Below, in pieces: positions 43,591 to 52,454 of a stretch of 64,000 nt of DNA (its first letter is position 1; each line of letters opens with the position of its first letter). The notes under the pieces are model-generated. The model ran no database searches. It was not told the DNA's origin and saw nothing but the letters and a program-made list of their open reading frames with translations. The position numbers and the translations under genes were made by a program. The stretch comes from JALYRV01 sp040902895 (GTDB taxonomy: Bacteria > Acidobacteriota > Vicinamibacteria > Vicinamibacterales > SCN-69-37), in assembly GCA_040902895.1 (NCBI GenBank), contig JBBDWL010000148.1, positions 1-64,000 on the forward strand, in the 5' to 3' direction.

Positions 43591-44626
43591 CGCCTTCGCC
43601 ACGCTTGCGCGCGAGCCAGCTCGTCGCGTTTTTGGCGAGGTAGTACATCAGCACGGTCAGCAGCACGACGCCAAGGCTCGAGCCCCAGAGCGGCAGGCGG
43701 TGATAGATAGGCGTCGTGAAGTGGCCATAGACCAGCTCGACGTGTACCCAGTACACGAACAGTGACGTCTGGCCGAAGAGAACGAAGGGCTGCCAGTGCC
43801 CGCCCCATAGTTTCTCGCTCCAGAGCCAGGCGACGCCGAAGCCCGTCATCATGAGTCCGGTCCGCAAATAGAAAAACGCCGGCGACGTCGTCCAGAAATG
43901 CGAATTGGGGAACGGTGACGGCAGGTGCGACAAGGCGTAGGCGCCTGCCGCCATCAATGCTCCTGACACTGTGATGATCCACACACGACGCGATTCGGCG
44001 CGCGCATCTTTGGCGCGCTCGAGCACCACACCAATCGCGGCGCCGGCAAAGACGAACGCCGCCCAGGGGAGGAACGTGAAGTTCGCGAGTCCGCCCGCGG
44101 GGCGGATGTAGGCCTCGATGAAATCAGGCAGTGCCGACAGGCCGTTCAGTCCGCGGATGTACGGCGTGCCCAGGGGCACCGCGATCACGGGCACGACGAG
44201 CGCGAGCGTCTTGCCGGTGGACGTCCGCGAGAGACCCCACACCCAGCCGGTAGCGGCAATCGACGGCCCCATGATGTTGAGGATGTCGACCTTGAGCAGG
44301 CTGCGCCACTGGTAAAGCAGGCTCGAGAGGTACAGCTGAATGCGTAAGAGGAAGGCGATGCCGAAGATCTGCCAGCCGCGCGCGCTGACTTTGCGCGAGG
44401 CGGCGCGGTCGGATGCGCCGCGGCGGACGCGCGACGCCGCCGAATACGCGATGGCCGTGCCCGCGAGCAGCAGGAAGAGTGGCGCACCGAAGCCGGAAAA
44501 CACACTGCGCCAGTAAAAGACGTCCGAGGCGCGATCGGCATCGCGCGTCCAGGCGTCGGTGGCGTGCCCGGCGAACATGATCATCACCGCGACGCCGCGC
44601 AGCCAGTCGATGTAGGCGCGTCTCAA
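43547..44626 (-). CDS. DUF1624/YeiB-like acyltransferase membrane protein
   Basis: A 359-residue integral membrane protein, about 8-10 helices, with the family start YIDWLRGVAVMIMFAGHATDAW and LFLLLAGTAIAYS, as in heparan N-acetyltransferase-like (DUF1624/DUF5009) proteins that acylate surface sugars. The start is a TTG at 44626 overlapping the OsmC stop (TTGA), which keeps the conserved YIDWLRG end; no ATG or GTG fits as well. It overlaps the convergent M14 gene by 44 bases. The substrate is unknown. Confidence 0.78.
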   Translation of the reverse strand: MRRAYIDWLRGVAVMIMFAGHATDAWTRDADRASDVFYWRSVFSGFGAPLFLLLAGTAIAYSAASRVRRGASDRAASRKVSARGWQIFGIAFLLRIQLYLSSLLYQWRSLLKVDILNIMGPSIAATGWVWGLSRTSTGKTLALVVPVIAVPLGTPYIRGLNGLSALPDFIEAYIRPAGGLANFTFLPWAAFVFAGAAIGVVLERAKDARAESRRVWIITVSGALMAAGAYALSHLPSPFPNSHFWTTSPAFFYLRTGLMMTGFGVAWLWSEKLWGGHWQPFVLFGQTSLFVYWVHVELVYGHFTTPIYHRLPLWGSSLGVVLLTVLMYYLAKNATSWLARKRGEGVSDWRTTSLTVMGL

Positions 44627-45030
44627 GCGAAGGTGATCACCCACTCGATGTCGGGCGCCATCGAATTGAAGACGGAGCAGTAGGTGTCGCGCGACAGCTG
44701 CACGGCGCGCTCGGATGCTTCGCGCGGGACGTTGCCCGTCACTGTGAATGTCATCTCGACGCGCGTGAATCGGCGCGGGTCGGTCTCGGCGCGCGTGCCC
44801 ACCAGTGATGCCTTCAAGCCTTCGAGCGGATGCCGTCCCTTCCGCAGCACGTGCACGATGTCCATCGCCATGCACGCGAGCACGGCATAACCCAGCGCCT
44901 GCATCGGCGATGGGCCGGCTTTGGCGTCGGAATCGAGCACGAGTGCGGGTTCGTCAGGGCCGCTGCTGAATCGAAGGTCACCTTCCCAGGTAAGCGAAAT
45001 GCGCGTCGGCGGCTTGACGGGATCGGCCAT
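44623..45030 (-). CDS. OsmC-family peroxidase
   Basis: A 135-residue OsmC/Ohr-fold protein, a thiol peroxidase acting on organic hydroperoxides. Redox cysteines C53 in VLACMAMDIVHVL and C118 in RDTYCSVFNSM are at the family positions. It resembles the YhfA-like OsmC group. TAAGAT at 45042-45037 (minus) ends six bases before the ATG, so it is likely leaderless; the first three bases of that box are the vapC stop TAA. It is coupled to the membrane acyltransferase gene by TTGA. Confidence 0.88.
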   Translation of the reverse strand: MADPVKPPTRISLTWEGDLRFSSGPDEPALVLDSDAKAGPSPMQALGYAVLACMAMDIVHVLRKGRHPLEGLKASLVGTRAETDPRRFTRVEMTFTVTGNVPREASERAVQLSRDTYCSVFNSMAPDIEWVITFA

Positions 45031-45039
45031 GCGTCGATC

Positions 45040-45438
45040 TTACGGCAGCATGCGGTAGCCGCAGTCGCGGAAGTCGCGATCGAAGGTGAAGGCGGCCGGG
45101 ATACGGAAGCGGTCCATGACCTCGAAGCTCACGCAGTCAGTGAGGCTGAGGGTCTTGTCGCGAAACCTCTCGAGGCGGTCTATGGCGGCCCGCATCAGCG
45201 GCTCGTCGACAAACAGCACTTCGTAACGATTACTTGCGAGAAACCGCCGCCCGGCGTCAGCGGCGCGGCTTGCGTCTTCCAGCGCTCGCAGCCGCGTGAC
45301 GAGCTCGTTGAGAATGAGATTTGTGAGCAGGAACCCGGGATGTGGCCGGCTTCGGGCGAAGCGTTCGGCGGCGGCGTGATGCCGGTCGCCCGATCTTAAC
45401 AGCGCGATCAGCGCTCCCGTGTCCGCCAGCAGCTTCAC
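45040..45438 (-). CDS. vapC: VapC-type PIN-domain toxin
   Basis: A 132-residue PIN-domain ribonuclease: D6 in LLADTGALIALL, E45 in NLILNELVTRL, D101 in LSLTDCVSFEVM and D120/D122 in AFTFDRDF make the metal site. It should cut RNA (often tRNA) when freed from its antitoxin. GTG at 45438 has AAGGAG seven bases upstream and gives the standard N-terminus; the frame is open further up without likeness. It lies within the 3' extension of the antitoxin frame on the same strand. Confidence 0.88.
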   Translation of the reverse strand: MKLLADTGALIALLRSGDRHHAAAERFARSRPHPGFLLTNLILNELVTRLRALEDASRAADAGRRFLASNRYEVLFVDEPLMRAAIDRLERFRDKTLSLTDCVSFEVMDRFRIPAAFTFDRDFRDCGYRMLP

Positions 45439-45703
45439 GCTCGCTCTCCTTCGGCCATCCGTACAGATAGTGGTCGTGATCGATCGATTCGTTGGGAGAT
45501 CCGGCGGTGAACGCACCAATCAGGGCCTCGACCGGATCCGGCTCCTCATCGACGCCCTGGCGTCTGCTGCGGCCCCCGAGATAGTCCGCAACCGCCTCAC
45601 GCACCAGTGATGCGATGCTCACGCCGCGCCGGCGCGCGCGATACGTGAGCTCTTCGTACTCGCCCTTCGGAAGGCGCAGGTTGGTAGTGATGTGCCCGGC
45701 CAT
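45257..45703 (-). CDS. vapB: Ribbon-helix-helix antitoxin (VapB-type), frame running into vapC
   Basis: An antitoxin of the ribbon-helix-helix/CopG group: HITTNLRLPKGEYEELTYRARRRGVSIASLVREAVADYL at 4-42, then an acidic toxin-binding tail ending near DHDHYLYGWPKESERE (about 89). The open frame continues to residue 148 inside vapC, overlapping it by 182 bases. A TGA overlapping the vapC GTG in GTGA, the usual arrangement here, is present in another frame; a 1-base deletion (or 2-base insertion) would put it in use. So the extra 59 residues may come from a frameshift and carry no likeness I recognise. Confidence 0.75.
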   Translation of the reverse strand: MAGHITTNLRLPKGEYEELTYRARRRGVSIASLVREAVADYLGGRSRRQGVDEEPDPVEALIGAFTAGSPNESIDHDHYLYGWPKESEREAAGGHGSADRAVKIGRPASRRRRTLRPKPATSRVPAHKSHSQRARHAAASAGRRKPRR

Positions 45704-45731
45704 GGCGATACCACGATATCGCGATATCGCC
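45704..45731 (-). promoter_or_regulatory. Candidate VapBC operator
   Basis: CGATATCGCGATATCG (45714-45729) is a perfect 16-base palindrome, and GGCGATA (45704-45710) pairs with TATCGCC (45725-45731) around it. The block touches the vapB ATG, as expected for an autorepressor site. Confidence 0.6.
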
Positions 45732-45778
45732 GCCTCGTCAATGGTGCGGTGCCGGCTAGGGCCCGCGATGCTGCGACG

Positions 45779-48280
45779 TCACAGGTGCCGGAGGGCCACG
45801 TCCGGATCGATGCGCGACGCGCGGCGGGCGGGAATCCAGCACGCGATGAGCGCGACAAGACCGAGCGCAGCGGTCACAGTGAGCACCACTGACAACTCCT
45901 GCCCTGCGAGTCCAAAAATCAGACGCCGGAGAAACGCGACTATCCAATACGCAAGAAGTCCGCCCAGAACAGCGCCTGCCACGACGAGGCCCGCGCCTTC
46001 CTTCGCGACGAACCGCACGACCCTGCCCGCTTCGGCGCCCAAGGCCATGCGAATGCCAATCTCGCGGGTCCGCATCGCTACGAGATGCGACATCACACCG
46101 TAGAGACCTACCATCGCCAGCAGGAAGGCCAGTCCACCGAGCCCGGCGGATACAGCCCCGCCAATGCGCGTGGGAATCACATCGTTGGCGACCACGTTGC
46201 GCCCGGTGTCGAGGTACGCGACAACCTCATCATCCAGCTGACGCACCAGGACCGACAAGGCGGATGCGGCGGCTGCCGGATCCCCAGTCGTCTTCACTGC
46301 GACCGTAAACTCGCGCGAGGCGTGCTGTGCAAATGGGACGAAGAGCAACCCAGATCGCCGGCCTCCGATCATTCCGGCATCAGTGTTCCTGATTACGCCA
46401 ACGATCGTCGTCACGACTTCCGGAGGCGGCGGCTCGCCGGCGAAGCGGCGGCCCAGATATCGAATGCGCCGTCCAATCGGATCCGGTGTCCCGAAGAGAC
46501 GCGTGGCCGTACCTTCGCTGACGACAGCAACCTGAGGCGCGCCTGCCGCATCGCGGTCGTCGAAGAACCGCCCGTGGACCAGATCGATGCCGAGCACGGC
46601 AAGCGCTTCGGGTCCGGCGATGATCAAATTCGAAGTGGGTTTGGGTGTGCCGTCGTAGGCGACGGTTGCGCTCTCGGTGCCGATCGTGACGTCGGCCGGT
46701 CCAGGGTTGCCGACCGGCAGCGCGCTCATCACCGCTGCGGCGCTGATTCCTGGCTGTTCGCGGGCAAGGTCGCGAAGTCTGGCGAGAAAACGCCGTGCCG
46801 CCTCGCGATCATCCTTCCATCGATACTCGAGCTCGAACGTCGCAGTGGCCGTCCGCGACAGGTCGAAGCCGGGATCATGCGTGGCGTACTTCAGAAAGCC
46901 GTTCAAGAAGACACTTGCGACGACGAGAAAGGCAATGGACAGGCCCAGCTGGAAGACGACCAGAAGCCGGCGGCCCGAGATCATCCGCCCCCGCGCGGTC
47001 ACGGTCCCCGACATGGCCGCGCGCACATCAGTGCGAGCGCCCTGCAACGCAGGAACAAGTCCAAAGGCAAGGCCCGCCAGCGCCGTCGCGCCAAGCGCGA
47101 CCAGCAGGACCGGCCATTCGATCCTGGGCTCGAACGCGAAGTCGAATCCCCGCCCGATGTTGAACTGCAGCGTCATGAAACGCGTGAGCGCGAACGCCAC
47201 GAAGAGCCCGCAGGCGCCACCGAGCACGCACAGCAGCGCATTCTCGGTGAGCAGCTGCCGCAGCAGGCGTGCGCGAGAGGCCCCGATCGCAATGCGCGTC
47301 GCCATCTCCACGCGCCGTCCGGATGCACGTGCGAGGAGAAGGTTTGCGATGTTCACGCACGCGATCAATAGAACGAGCGCAAGTGCGGCCATCAGGCCAT
47401 AACTGATCGGCACGCCCAGCCTGTCCATGGTCTCGTGCATACGGACGCTCGAGGCAGGAACCACTTGCCAGCTCTCGCGCACGCGCCCGCGTTCGGACTC
47501 ACCCTCTGAATCACTGGGATACGCGCGATCGAGCTGACTGGCGATCCGCGCGACATCGGTCACAGCCTCTTCGATCGATTTGTTGTCGGCGAGCCTGCCC
47601 TTGACGCGCAGCCGGCGCGCGTCTCGATCGTGCCGATCGATCGACCTGCCCGCGATCGCGTCGCTGTGCGCAAGCGGCACCCATATCGGCGTCGGACGCA
47701 CGTTCGGCGCGTCGACGCCGCGAAACCACGCCGGGGCCACGCCGATGATTTCGAATTGCCGGCCATGCAGCCTGATGATCCGTCCTGTGACGTGAGGATC
47801 GGCGCCGTAACGGGTCCGCCAGAGGCCATCGCTGAGCATCACAACGGCCGGGGCGTCTGGACGGTCGTCGGAAGTCGTGATGGGACGGCCGACGGCGGCA
47901 GGCACTCGCAGCAACTCGAAGTAACTGCCTTCGACTGCTTCGCCCATGATCATCTCGGCCACGCCGCCGCCGCCGGTCAGCGGCGCGCGGATGCGCATCC
48001 ACGCTGCGGTCTGTGCGAAGACGGTCTGGTTCGATTTCAGATCCTGATAATCGGGCCAGGAGAGCGCCAGGCTAGCGTTGGACCTGCCGCCATTGATGTT
48101 CACCACACGCTCGATGTCCGGGATGTTCGTCGGGCGGAACATCATCGCGTAGAGCAGCGAATACACCGCCGTCGTCACGCCGATGCCGGCGGCAAGCGTC
48201 GCGATGGCGATGAAGGCGAAGGAAGGAGATGAGACGAGGCGACGCCAGGCGTAGCGGAGGTCGAGCGTGAGATCGGCCAT
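45779..48280 (-). CDS. ABC-type permease, ADOP type, second copy
   Basis: An 833-residue inner-membrane permease of the duplicated MacB/FtsX plan: LRYAWRRLVSSPSFAFIAIATLAAGIG first helix, FtsX module at about 295-420 (LALVLLIACVNIANLLLARASGRR), second periplasmic domain, C-terminal FtsX module (about 715-825) ending PARRASRIDPDVALRHL. There is no ATPase or PadR next to it; it lies downstream of the FTR1 gene on the same strand with 53 bases between, which contain a CGCGGCC/GGCCGCG hairpin, so it is probably separate. GAGGG precedes the ATG. Confidence 0.86.
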   Translation of the reverse strand: MADLTLDLRYAWRRLVSSPSFAFIAIATLAAGIGVTTAVYSLLYAMMFRPTNIPDIERVVNINGGRSNASLALSWPDYQDLKSNQTVFAQTAAWMRIRAPLTGGGGVAEMIMGEAVEGSYFELLRVPAAVGRPITTSDDRPDAPAVVMLSDGLWRTRYGADPHVTGRIIRLHGRQFEIIGVAPAWFRGVDAPNVRPTPIWVPLAHSDAIAGRSIDRHDRDARRLRVKGRLADNKSIEEAVTDVARIASQLDRAYPSDSEGESERGRVRESWQVVPASSVRMHETMDRLGVPISYGLMAALALVLLIACVNIANLLLARASGRRVEMATRIAIGASRARLLRQLLTENALLCVLGGACGLFVAFALTRFMTLQFNIGRGFDFAFEPRIEWPVLLVALGATALAGLAFGLVPALQGARTDVRAAMSGTVTARGRMISGRRLLVVFQLGLSIAFLVVASVFLNGFLKYATHDPGFDLSRTATATFELEYRWKDDREAARRFLARLRDLAREQPGISAAAVMSALPVGNPGPADVTIGTESATVAYDGTPKPTSNLIIAGPEALAVLGIDLVHGRFFDDRDAAGAPQVAVVSEGTATRLFGTPDPIGRRIRYLGRRFAGEPPPPEVVTTIVGVIRNTDAGMIGGRRSGLLFVPFAQHASREFTVAVKTTGDPAAAASALSVLVRQLDDEVVAYLDTGRNVVANDVIPTRIGGAVSAGLGGLAFLLAMVGLYGVMSHLVAMRTREIGIRMALGAEAGRVVRFVAKEGAGLVVAGAVLGGLLAYWIVAFLRRLIFGLAGQELSVVLTVTAALGLVALIACWIPARRASRIDPDVALRHL

Positions 48281-48333
48281 GGGGGATCCCTCTTAACGGC
48301 GGAGTCTAACACCGCGGCCGGAGGGTCCGCGTC

Positions 48334-49107
48334 CTAGGCCGCGAGCTCCTGGCGCTGGCGCGAGCGTGGGAAGACGGCCGAGACCGCCAACCAGATCATC
48401 GGCAGCAACACCAGCGCATAGGTCAGGTACTGGCCATAGACGCCGTCGGGACCGAACGGCTCCGTCTTCCAGTGCCACCAGTCGGAGTTCGGAATGCCGA
48501 TGTTGGCCTCGGTGAGCTCGTGGAAGCCGTAAATGAGCAGCTGCACGACAAACACACCGAGGAAGACGGCGGTGACCTGAAAGAACCGCGACAGGTTCAC
48601 ACGATGGCCGTAGCGTGACCACAGAAAGGCGACGAACGCCGCGACGAGCGTGCCGGCAATCGCGCCGGTCATCAGCTGCGCCGAGTTGCTGATGTTCAGC
48701 AGCGCATTCATCAGCAGCGCGGTTTCCATCCCCTCGCGCGTGATCATCAGCACGGTAAAAGTAAAGATGCCGATAAAGGCCGCTTTGCCCGTGCGCAGCG
48801 CCGATCGTTCGAGGCGTCCCTCGATCTCCTTGCGCAGCTTCTTACCGGTGCGCCACATGTGGACGATGAGAGTGGCGACGAGGACCGCCGCGACAATCGC
48901 AAGCACGCCTTCCCAGAGCGCCTGATTGCGCGCGCGCGACAGCAGCAGGCCCGCGCCGATGCTGACGGCAATCGCCGTCACGATGCCCCAGTGCACGGCT
49001 GGCACCAGGCCGGCGCGCCCGGTTTTCTTCAGATACGCGAGGCTGATGGCGACGATGAGGAAGGCTTCGAGGCCTTCACGAAGGGTGATGACGAACGCTT
49101 GAATCAT
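48334..49107 (-). CDS. FTR1-family high-affinity iron permease
   Basis: A 257-residue seven-helix membrane protein of the FTR1/EfeU family that carries ferric iron across the inner membrane. Both iron-binding motifs are present: REGLE at 10-14 in the first helix and REGME at 124-128. EfeO/EfeB partners are not adjacent. It is divergent from padR. No clear Fur-type box was found in the 114-base gap. Together with the DtxR and TonB genes it adds to a metal theme in this window. Confidence 0.9.
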   Translation of the reverse strand: MIQAFVITLREGLEAFLIVAISLAYLKKTGRAGLVPAVHWGIVTAIAVSIGAGLLLSRARNQALWEGVLAIVAAVLVATLIVHMWRTGKKLRKEIEGRLERSALRTGKAAFIGIFTFTVLMITREGMETALLMNALLNISNSAQLMTGAIAGTLVAAFVAFLWSRYGHRVNLSRFFQVTAVFLGVFVVQLLIYGFHELTEANIGIPNSDWWHWKTEPFGPDGVYGQYLTYALVLLPMIWLAVSAVFPRSRQRQELAA

Positions 49108-49166
49108 GACGGCGATTGGTTAGTGAGATTTATCGCAATTAGGACAACCGAGCTTAGTCCGGGCAA

Positions 49167-49239
49167 GTCCGACTGGTCAAGTCGGACATCGCGGTTGCGT
49201 TTTGCCTGCATTGAAGGCATCATGCCTGCGATGCAGGCA
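49167..49239 (+). promoter_or_regulatory. Inverted repeats around the padR start
   Basis: GTCCGAC/GTCGGAC (49167-49173 and 49181-49187) and TGCCTGCAT/ATGCAGGCA (49203-49211 and 49231-49239), with AGGCATCATGCCT (49215-49227) in between. The second group overlaps the start codons at 49222 and 49231. They may be PadR or FTR1 operator sites. Confidence 0.4.
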
Positions 49240-49563
49240 TTCACATCGATTGGAGAGTTCGAACAGCTCGTGCTGCTGGCCGTGCTGCAACTGGGCGACG
49301 AGGCCTACGCCGTGCCGGTCCGCAATCTCATCGTCGCGCGCACGGGCCGCGATGTCGCGCGCGGCGCGCTCTACACGGCGCTGGAGCGCCTCGAGGGCAA
49401 GGCGCTGGTCACGTCGCGCGTCGGCGAGCCTCTCCCGGAACGCGGCGGACGTCCCCGCCGTTACTTCACAGTGACGCCGGCCGGCGTCAAGCTTCTGCGC
49501 GAAGCCCGCGCCGCAGTCGCCAACCTGTCACAAGGGCTCGAATCCCTCTTGGAACGCCCGTGA
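49222..49563 (+). CDS. PadR-family transcriptional regulator
   Basis: A 113-residue PadR winged-helix protein: FTSIGEFEQLVLLAVLQLGDEAYAVPV, RGALYTALERLEGKALVTSR, GRPRRYFTVTPAGVKLL. PadR proteins repress a neighbouring membrane protein gene until they bind a small molecule. Its stop overlaps the GTG of the next permease in GTGA; the PadR-ADOP pair is typical of Acidobacteriota. Starts at 49222 or 49231 are possible. Confidence 0.9.
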   Translation: MPAMQAFTSIGEFEQLVLLAVLQLGDEAYAVPVRNLIVARTGRDVARGALYTALERLEGKALVTSRVGEPLPERGGRPRRYFTVTPAGVKLLREARAAVANLSQGLESLLERP

Positions 49564-52205
49564 AGACGCGTCCCCGCACAGGTCCACCGCCGTCAGCCGC
49601 CGCATGGTTGAAACGCAGGCTGCGGGGGGTTCCTTGGCGCGATTCGATCCTCGGCGATCTCGATGAGGAATATGCCGCCATCACGCGGCGCCGATCCCGT
49701 CTTGCCGCCGATCTCTTTTACTGGACGCAGGCGGTGGTACTCCCGCGCCACCGAAATTATGCCCGGCTTATTTTTCGTGTCGAGGGTGTCATGTCCGAAA
49801 TCCGTCTCGCCATTCGCAACGTCGTGAAGCATCCCGGGCACGCCGCACTGGTCGTCATCGCCCTCGCGCTCGGCCTCGGTCTGAATGCCGCGGTGTTCAG
49901 CATGGGCGACGCCCTGCTCTTCCGCCCGCTGACGTTCCCGCACACGGATCGTCTCGTCGTCATCGGCCACTACCGGCAGGGCGAGCTCGACAATCTCAAC
50001 TCGAATGCGACGCCGGCCGGCTTTCTTGACTGGAAGCGCTCGGGCGGGCCGTTCGATCGCATGGCGGCATGGGCAGACTTCAGCGCCAACCTTACCGGCG
50101 GCACAGAGCCCGAGCGGGTGGTGGCCGCGCGCGTCTCTCCCGACCTCTTCGAGACGATCGGCGTGACGATGCCGGTCGGACGCGGATTCGGCGAGACCGA
50201 CGCGGCGCTCGGACGTCATCGCGTCGTGATTCTCAGCGACGGCTTGTGGCATCGGCGGTTTGGCGGCGAACGATCGATTATCGGAGGCAGCGTCCACATC
50301 GAAGGGAACCCATATACGGTTGTCGGCATCGCGCCGCCGCGCTATTCCTTCCCTGAGGGAGCGGAAATCTGGGTGCCGCTGGCCTTCGATGCGGAGGAAG
50401 CGGCCATCCGCAACCTGCGCTATGTCACGGTGCTCGCGCGCCTGAAGGAGGATGCCACGCTGGGGGAGGCGCGCGCGCACATCGCCATCGTCTCGGCCAA
50501 CCTCAAACGGCAATACCCCGCCGACATCGGCTCGCTCGAGACGGCCGTGCAGCCGATTGCCGAGGGGCTCGGCGATCTGGGCGCCGCCAACATGATCATC
50601 GTCTGGCAGATCTCGGCGGCGCTCGTGCTGCTGATCGCCTGCGCCAATGTGGCCAGTCTTCTGCTCGCGCGCGGCGCCACGCGCTCCCGCGAGCTTGCCG
50701 TGCGCCTCGCGATTGGCGCAAGCCGGTGGCGGATCGTGCGGCAGCTGCTGTGCGAGAGCCTCGTGTTCGCTGCCCTCGCCATCCCGATTTCGCTCGGCCT
50801 CGCGTGGTGGATGCTGCGTGTGATCAAGAGCTACATGCCGGCGCGCGTCGCGAACTTCATCATCGGATGGGAACAGATCGACGTCGACGGCCGCGTGCTG
50901 CTGTTCACGGCGGCCGGCGCCGTGATCACGACGGTCGTGTTTGGCCTGCTGCCGGCGTTGCAATCCTCGTCGCTCAAGATGGTGGATACGCTGAAAGAAG
51001 GCGGACGCGGCGCTACGGCCGGACGGCTTCGCGTGCGCCGCATGCTCGTGACCGCCGAGATCGCGCTGGCACTGCCGCTGCTCGTTGCCGCCGGCATGAC
51101 CGCGCTGGGAACGTGGCGGCTCGTAAACGGGCCGCAGGGCTACGAGCCGCAGGGCGTTCTTGCGTTCAAGACGTCGCTGCCCGAGGCCGCGTATCCCGGC
51201 CTTGCGGAACGCGCGCGGTTCGCCGAGCAGGTCGTCGAGCGTCTGCAGGAGATCCCCGGCGTGACGCACGCCGCGGCGACCAACGTCAACCCGTCGAGTA
51301 ATTCAGGATGGGCCACGCGCTACGAGATCGACGGCGATCCGCCGCCTCCCACGCCGGATGAGCGGCCGCTCGCCGACTATCGCACCGTGACGCCCGGTTA
51401 TTTCGACACGATGCGGCTTCCGCTCGTCGGCGGGCGCGGGTTCTCGACCGCCGATGCCCGCGAATCACAACCGGTGGCGATCGTCAGTGAATCGTTTGTC
51501 GCGCGGCACTGGCCCGGCCAGGATCCGCTCGGCCGCCGGATCGTTTTTCCCGGGCGCGAACGCGTGGTCGCGACCATCGTGGGCGTGGCCGGCAACCACA
51601 TGCATGACTGGTTCCTGGGCCAGCGCCGGCCAACGATCTTCCGTCCGGCGGCCCAGACGGCGCCCGGCACCCTCGCCTTTGCTGTCCGCACCGCAGGGGA
51701 TCCGGCGTTGCTCGCCCCACAGGCGAGAGCGGCGGTGGCGCGCGTCGATCCGAACCAGCCGATCTATCAGGTCATGCGTCAGGTCGATCAGGTGCGCGAG
51801 CGCGCGATCGGACCGCAGTACGCGGCCGGCCTGATGGGACTGTTCGGCGTGCTCGCGCTGCTGCTGTCGGTGATTGGCGTGTACGCGCTGGTCGGCTACT
51901 ACGTCACGCAGCGCCGGCAGGAGATTGGCGTGCGTATGGCGCTCGGCGCGAAGGCGGGCGACGTCGTGCGCCTGACGATACGGCAGGCCGCCACGATGGC
52001 GGGCATCGGCGTCGCGATCGGGGCGGCGGCGGCGTTTGCCGTCAGCCGTCTGCTCGAGTCATCGATGATGGGTATCGCCCAGAACGATCCGCGGTTGCTC
52101 GCCGGATTCGCGGCGGTGCTGACGGCGTCCGCGCTGGCGGCGGCCTACGTTCCCGCGCGGCGGGCAGCACTCATCGACCCGATGGTGGCCATCAGGAACG
52201 ACTAA
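49560..52205 (+). CDS. ADOP-type permease with N-terminal prefix domain, PadR-linked
   Basis: An 881-residue permease. Residues 1-75 are the prefix found in PadR-linked ADOPs (AAWLKRRLRGVPWRDSILG, DLDEEYAAITRRRS), followed by the MacB/FtsX halves: first helix about 92-115, FtsX module about 345-470 (LVLLIACANVASLLLARGATRSRE), second periplasmic domain, last FtsX module about 760-875 ending YVPARRAALIDPMVAIRND. It starts with GTG in an overlap with padR, so PadR likely controls it. Third such permease in 64 kb; the substrate is unknown. The 72 bases after it (52206-52277) show nothing. Confidence 0.9.
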   Translation: MKTRPRTGPPPSAAAWLKRRLRGVPWRDSILGDLDEEYAAITRRRSRLAADLFYWTQAVVLPRHRNYARLIFRVEGVMSEIRLAIRNVVKHPGHAALVVIALALGLGLNAAVFSMGDALLFRPLTFPHTDRLVVIGHYRQGELDNLNSNATPAGFLDWKRSGGPFDRMAAWADFSANLTGGTEPERVVAARVSPDLFETIGVTMPVGRGFGETDAALGRHRVVILSDGLWHRRFGGERSIIGGSVHIEGNPYTVVGIAPPRYSFPEGAEIWVPLAFDAEEAAIRNLRYVTVLARLKEDATLGEARAHIAIVSANLKRQYPADIGSLETAVQPIAEGLGDLGAANMIIVWQISAALVLLIACANVASLLLARGATRSRELAVRLAIGASRWRIVRQLLCESLVFAALAIPISLGLAWWMLRVIKSYMPARVANFIIGWEQIDVDGRVLLFTAAGAVITTVVFGLLPALQSSSLKMVDTLKEGGRGATAGRLRVRRMLVTAEIALALPLLVAAGMTALGTWRLVNGPQGYEPQGVLAFKTSLPEAAYPGLAERARFAEQVVERLQEIPGVTHAAATNVNPSSNSGWATRYEIDGDPPPPTPDERPLADYRTVTPGYFDTMRLPLVGGRGFSTADARESQPVAIVSESFVARHWPGQDPLGRRIVFPGRERVVATIVGVAGNHMHDWFLGQRRPTIFRPAAQTAPGTLAFAVRTAGDPALLAPQARAAVARVDPNQPIYQVMRQVDQVRERAIGPQYAAGLMGLFGVLALLLSVIGVYALVGYYVTQRRQEIGVRMALGAKAGDVVRLTIRQAATMAGIGVAIGAAAAFAVSRLLESSMMGIAQNDPRLLAGFAAVLTASALAAAYVPARRAALIDPMVAIRND

Positions 52206-52277
52206 CCGGGCATTTGCGCTACGGGCCGATTTGGGATTGGCGCGAAGGCGGGTGACCGAAAGCGAGATCGTTGCGAG

Positions 52278-52454
52278 CTAGCCGTAACGCTGCATTGAGG
52301 GCTTGCGTCGGCCGTTGTTCCAGACCTCTCCACAAGCGCTGCAACGCCAGTACGCAGCGGCATCCTCCCGCTTCCCCGACGTGGTCAGCTCGCGAGAGCC
52401 GCAACGGGGGCAGGCGACAGGAGGGGCGGCCGCCGGAAGCGGCCTCTCCCGCAC
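52278..52454 (-). CDS. Small zinc-ribbon protein (58 residues)
   Basis: A short gene: GTG at 52454 shares a base with the csp stop (TAGTG) and it ends at 52278. The protein has two CxxC knuckles, C15-x2-C18 in VACPRCGSRELT and C38-x2-C41 in YWRCSACGEVWNN, the pattern of a rubredoxin-like or TFIIS/RPB9-like zinc ribbon. It would be translated by coupling with the cold-shock gene, and may act on RNA polymerase or nucleic acid; the role is unknown. The fit of four cysteines, start overlap and stop makes a chance frame unlikely. Confidence 0.72.
   Translation of the reverse strand: MRERPLPAAAPPVACPRCGSRELTTSGKREDAAAYWRCSACGEVWNNGRRKPSMQRYG

Noticed and set aside
49108..49221. Fur box upstream of the FTR1 gene
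   Set aside because: No A/T-rich 19-base palindrome of the Fur type; the inverted repeats present are GC-rich and nearer to padR.
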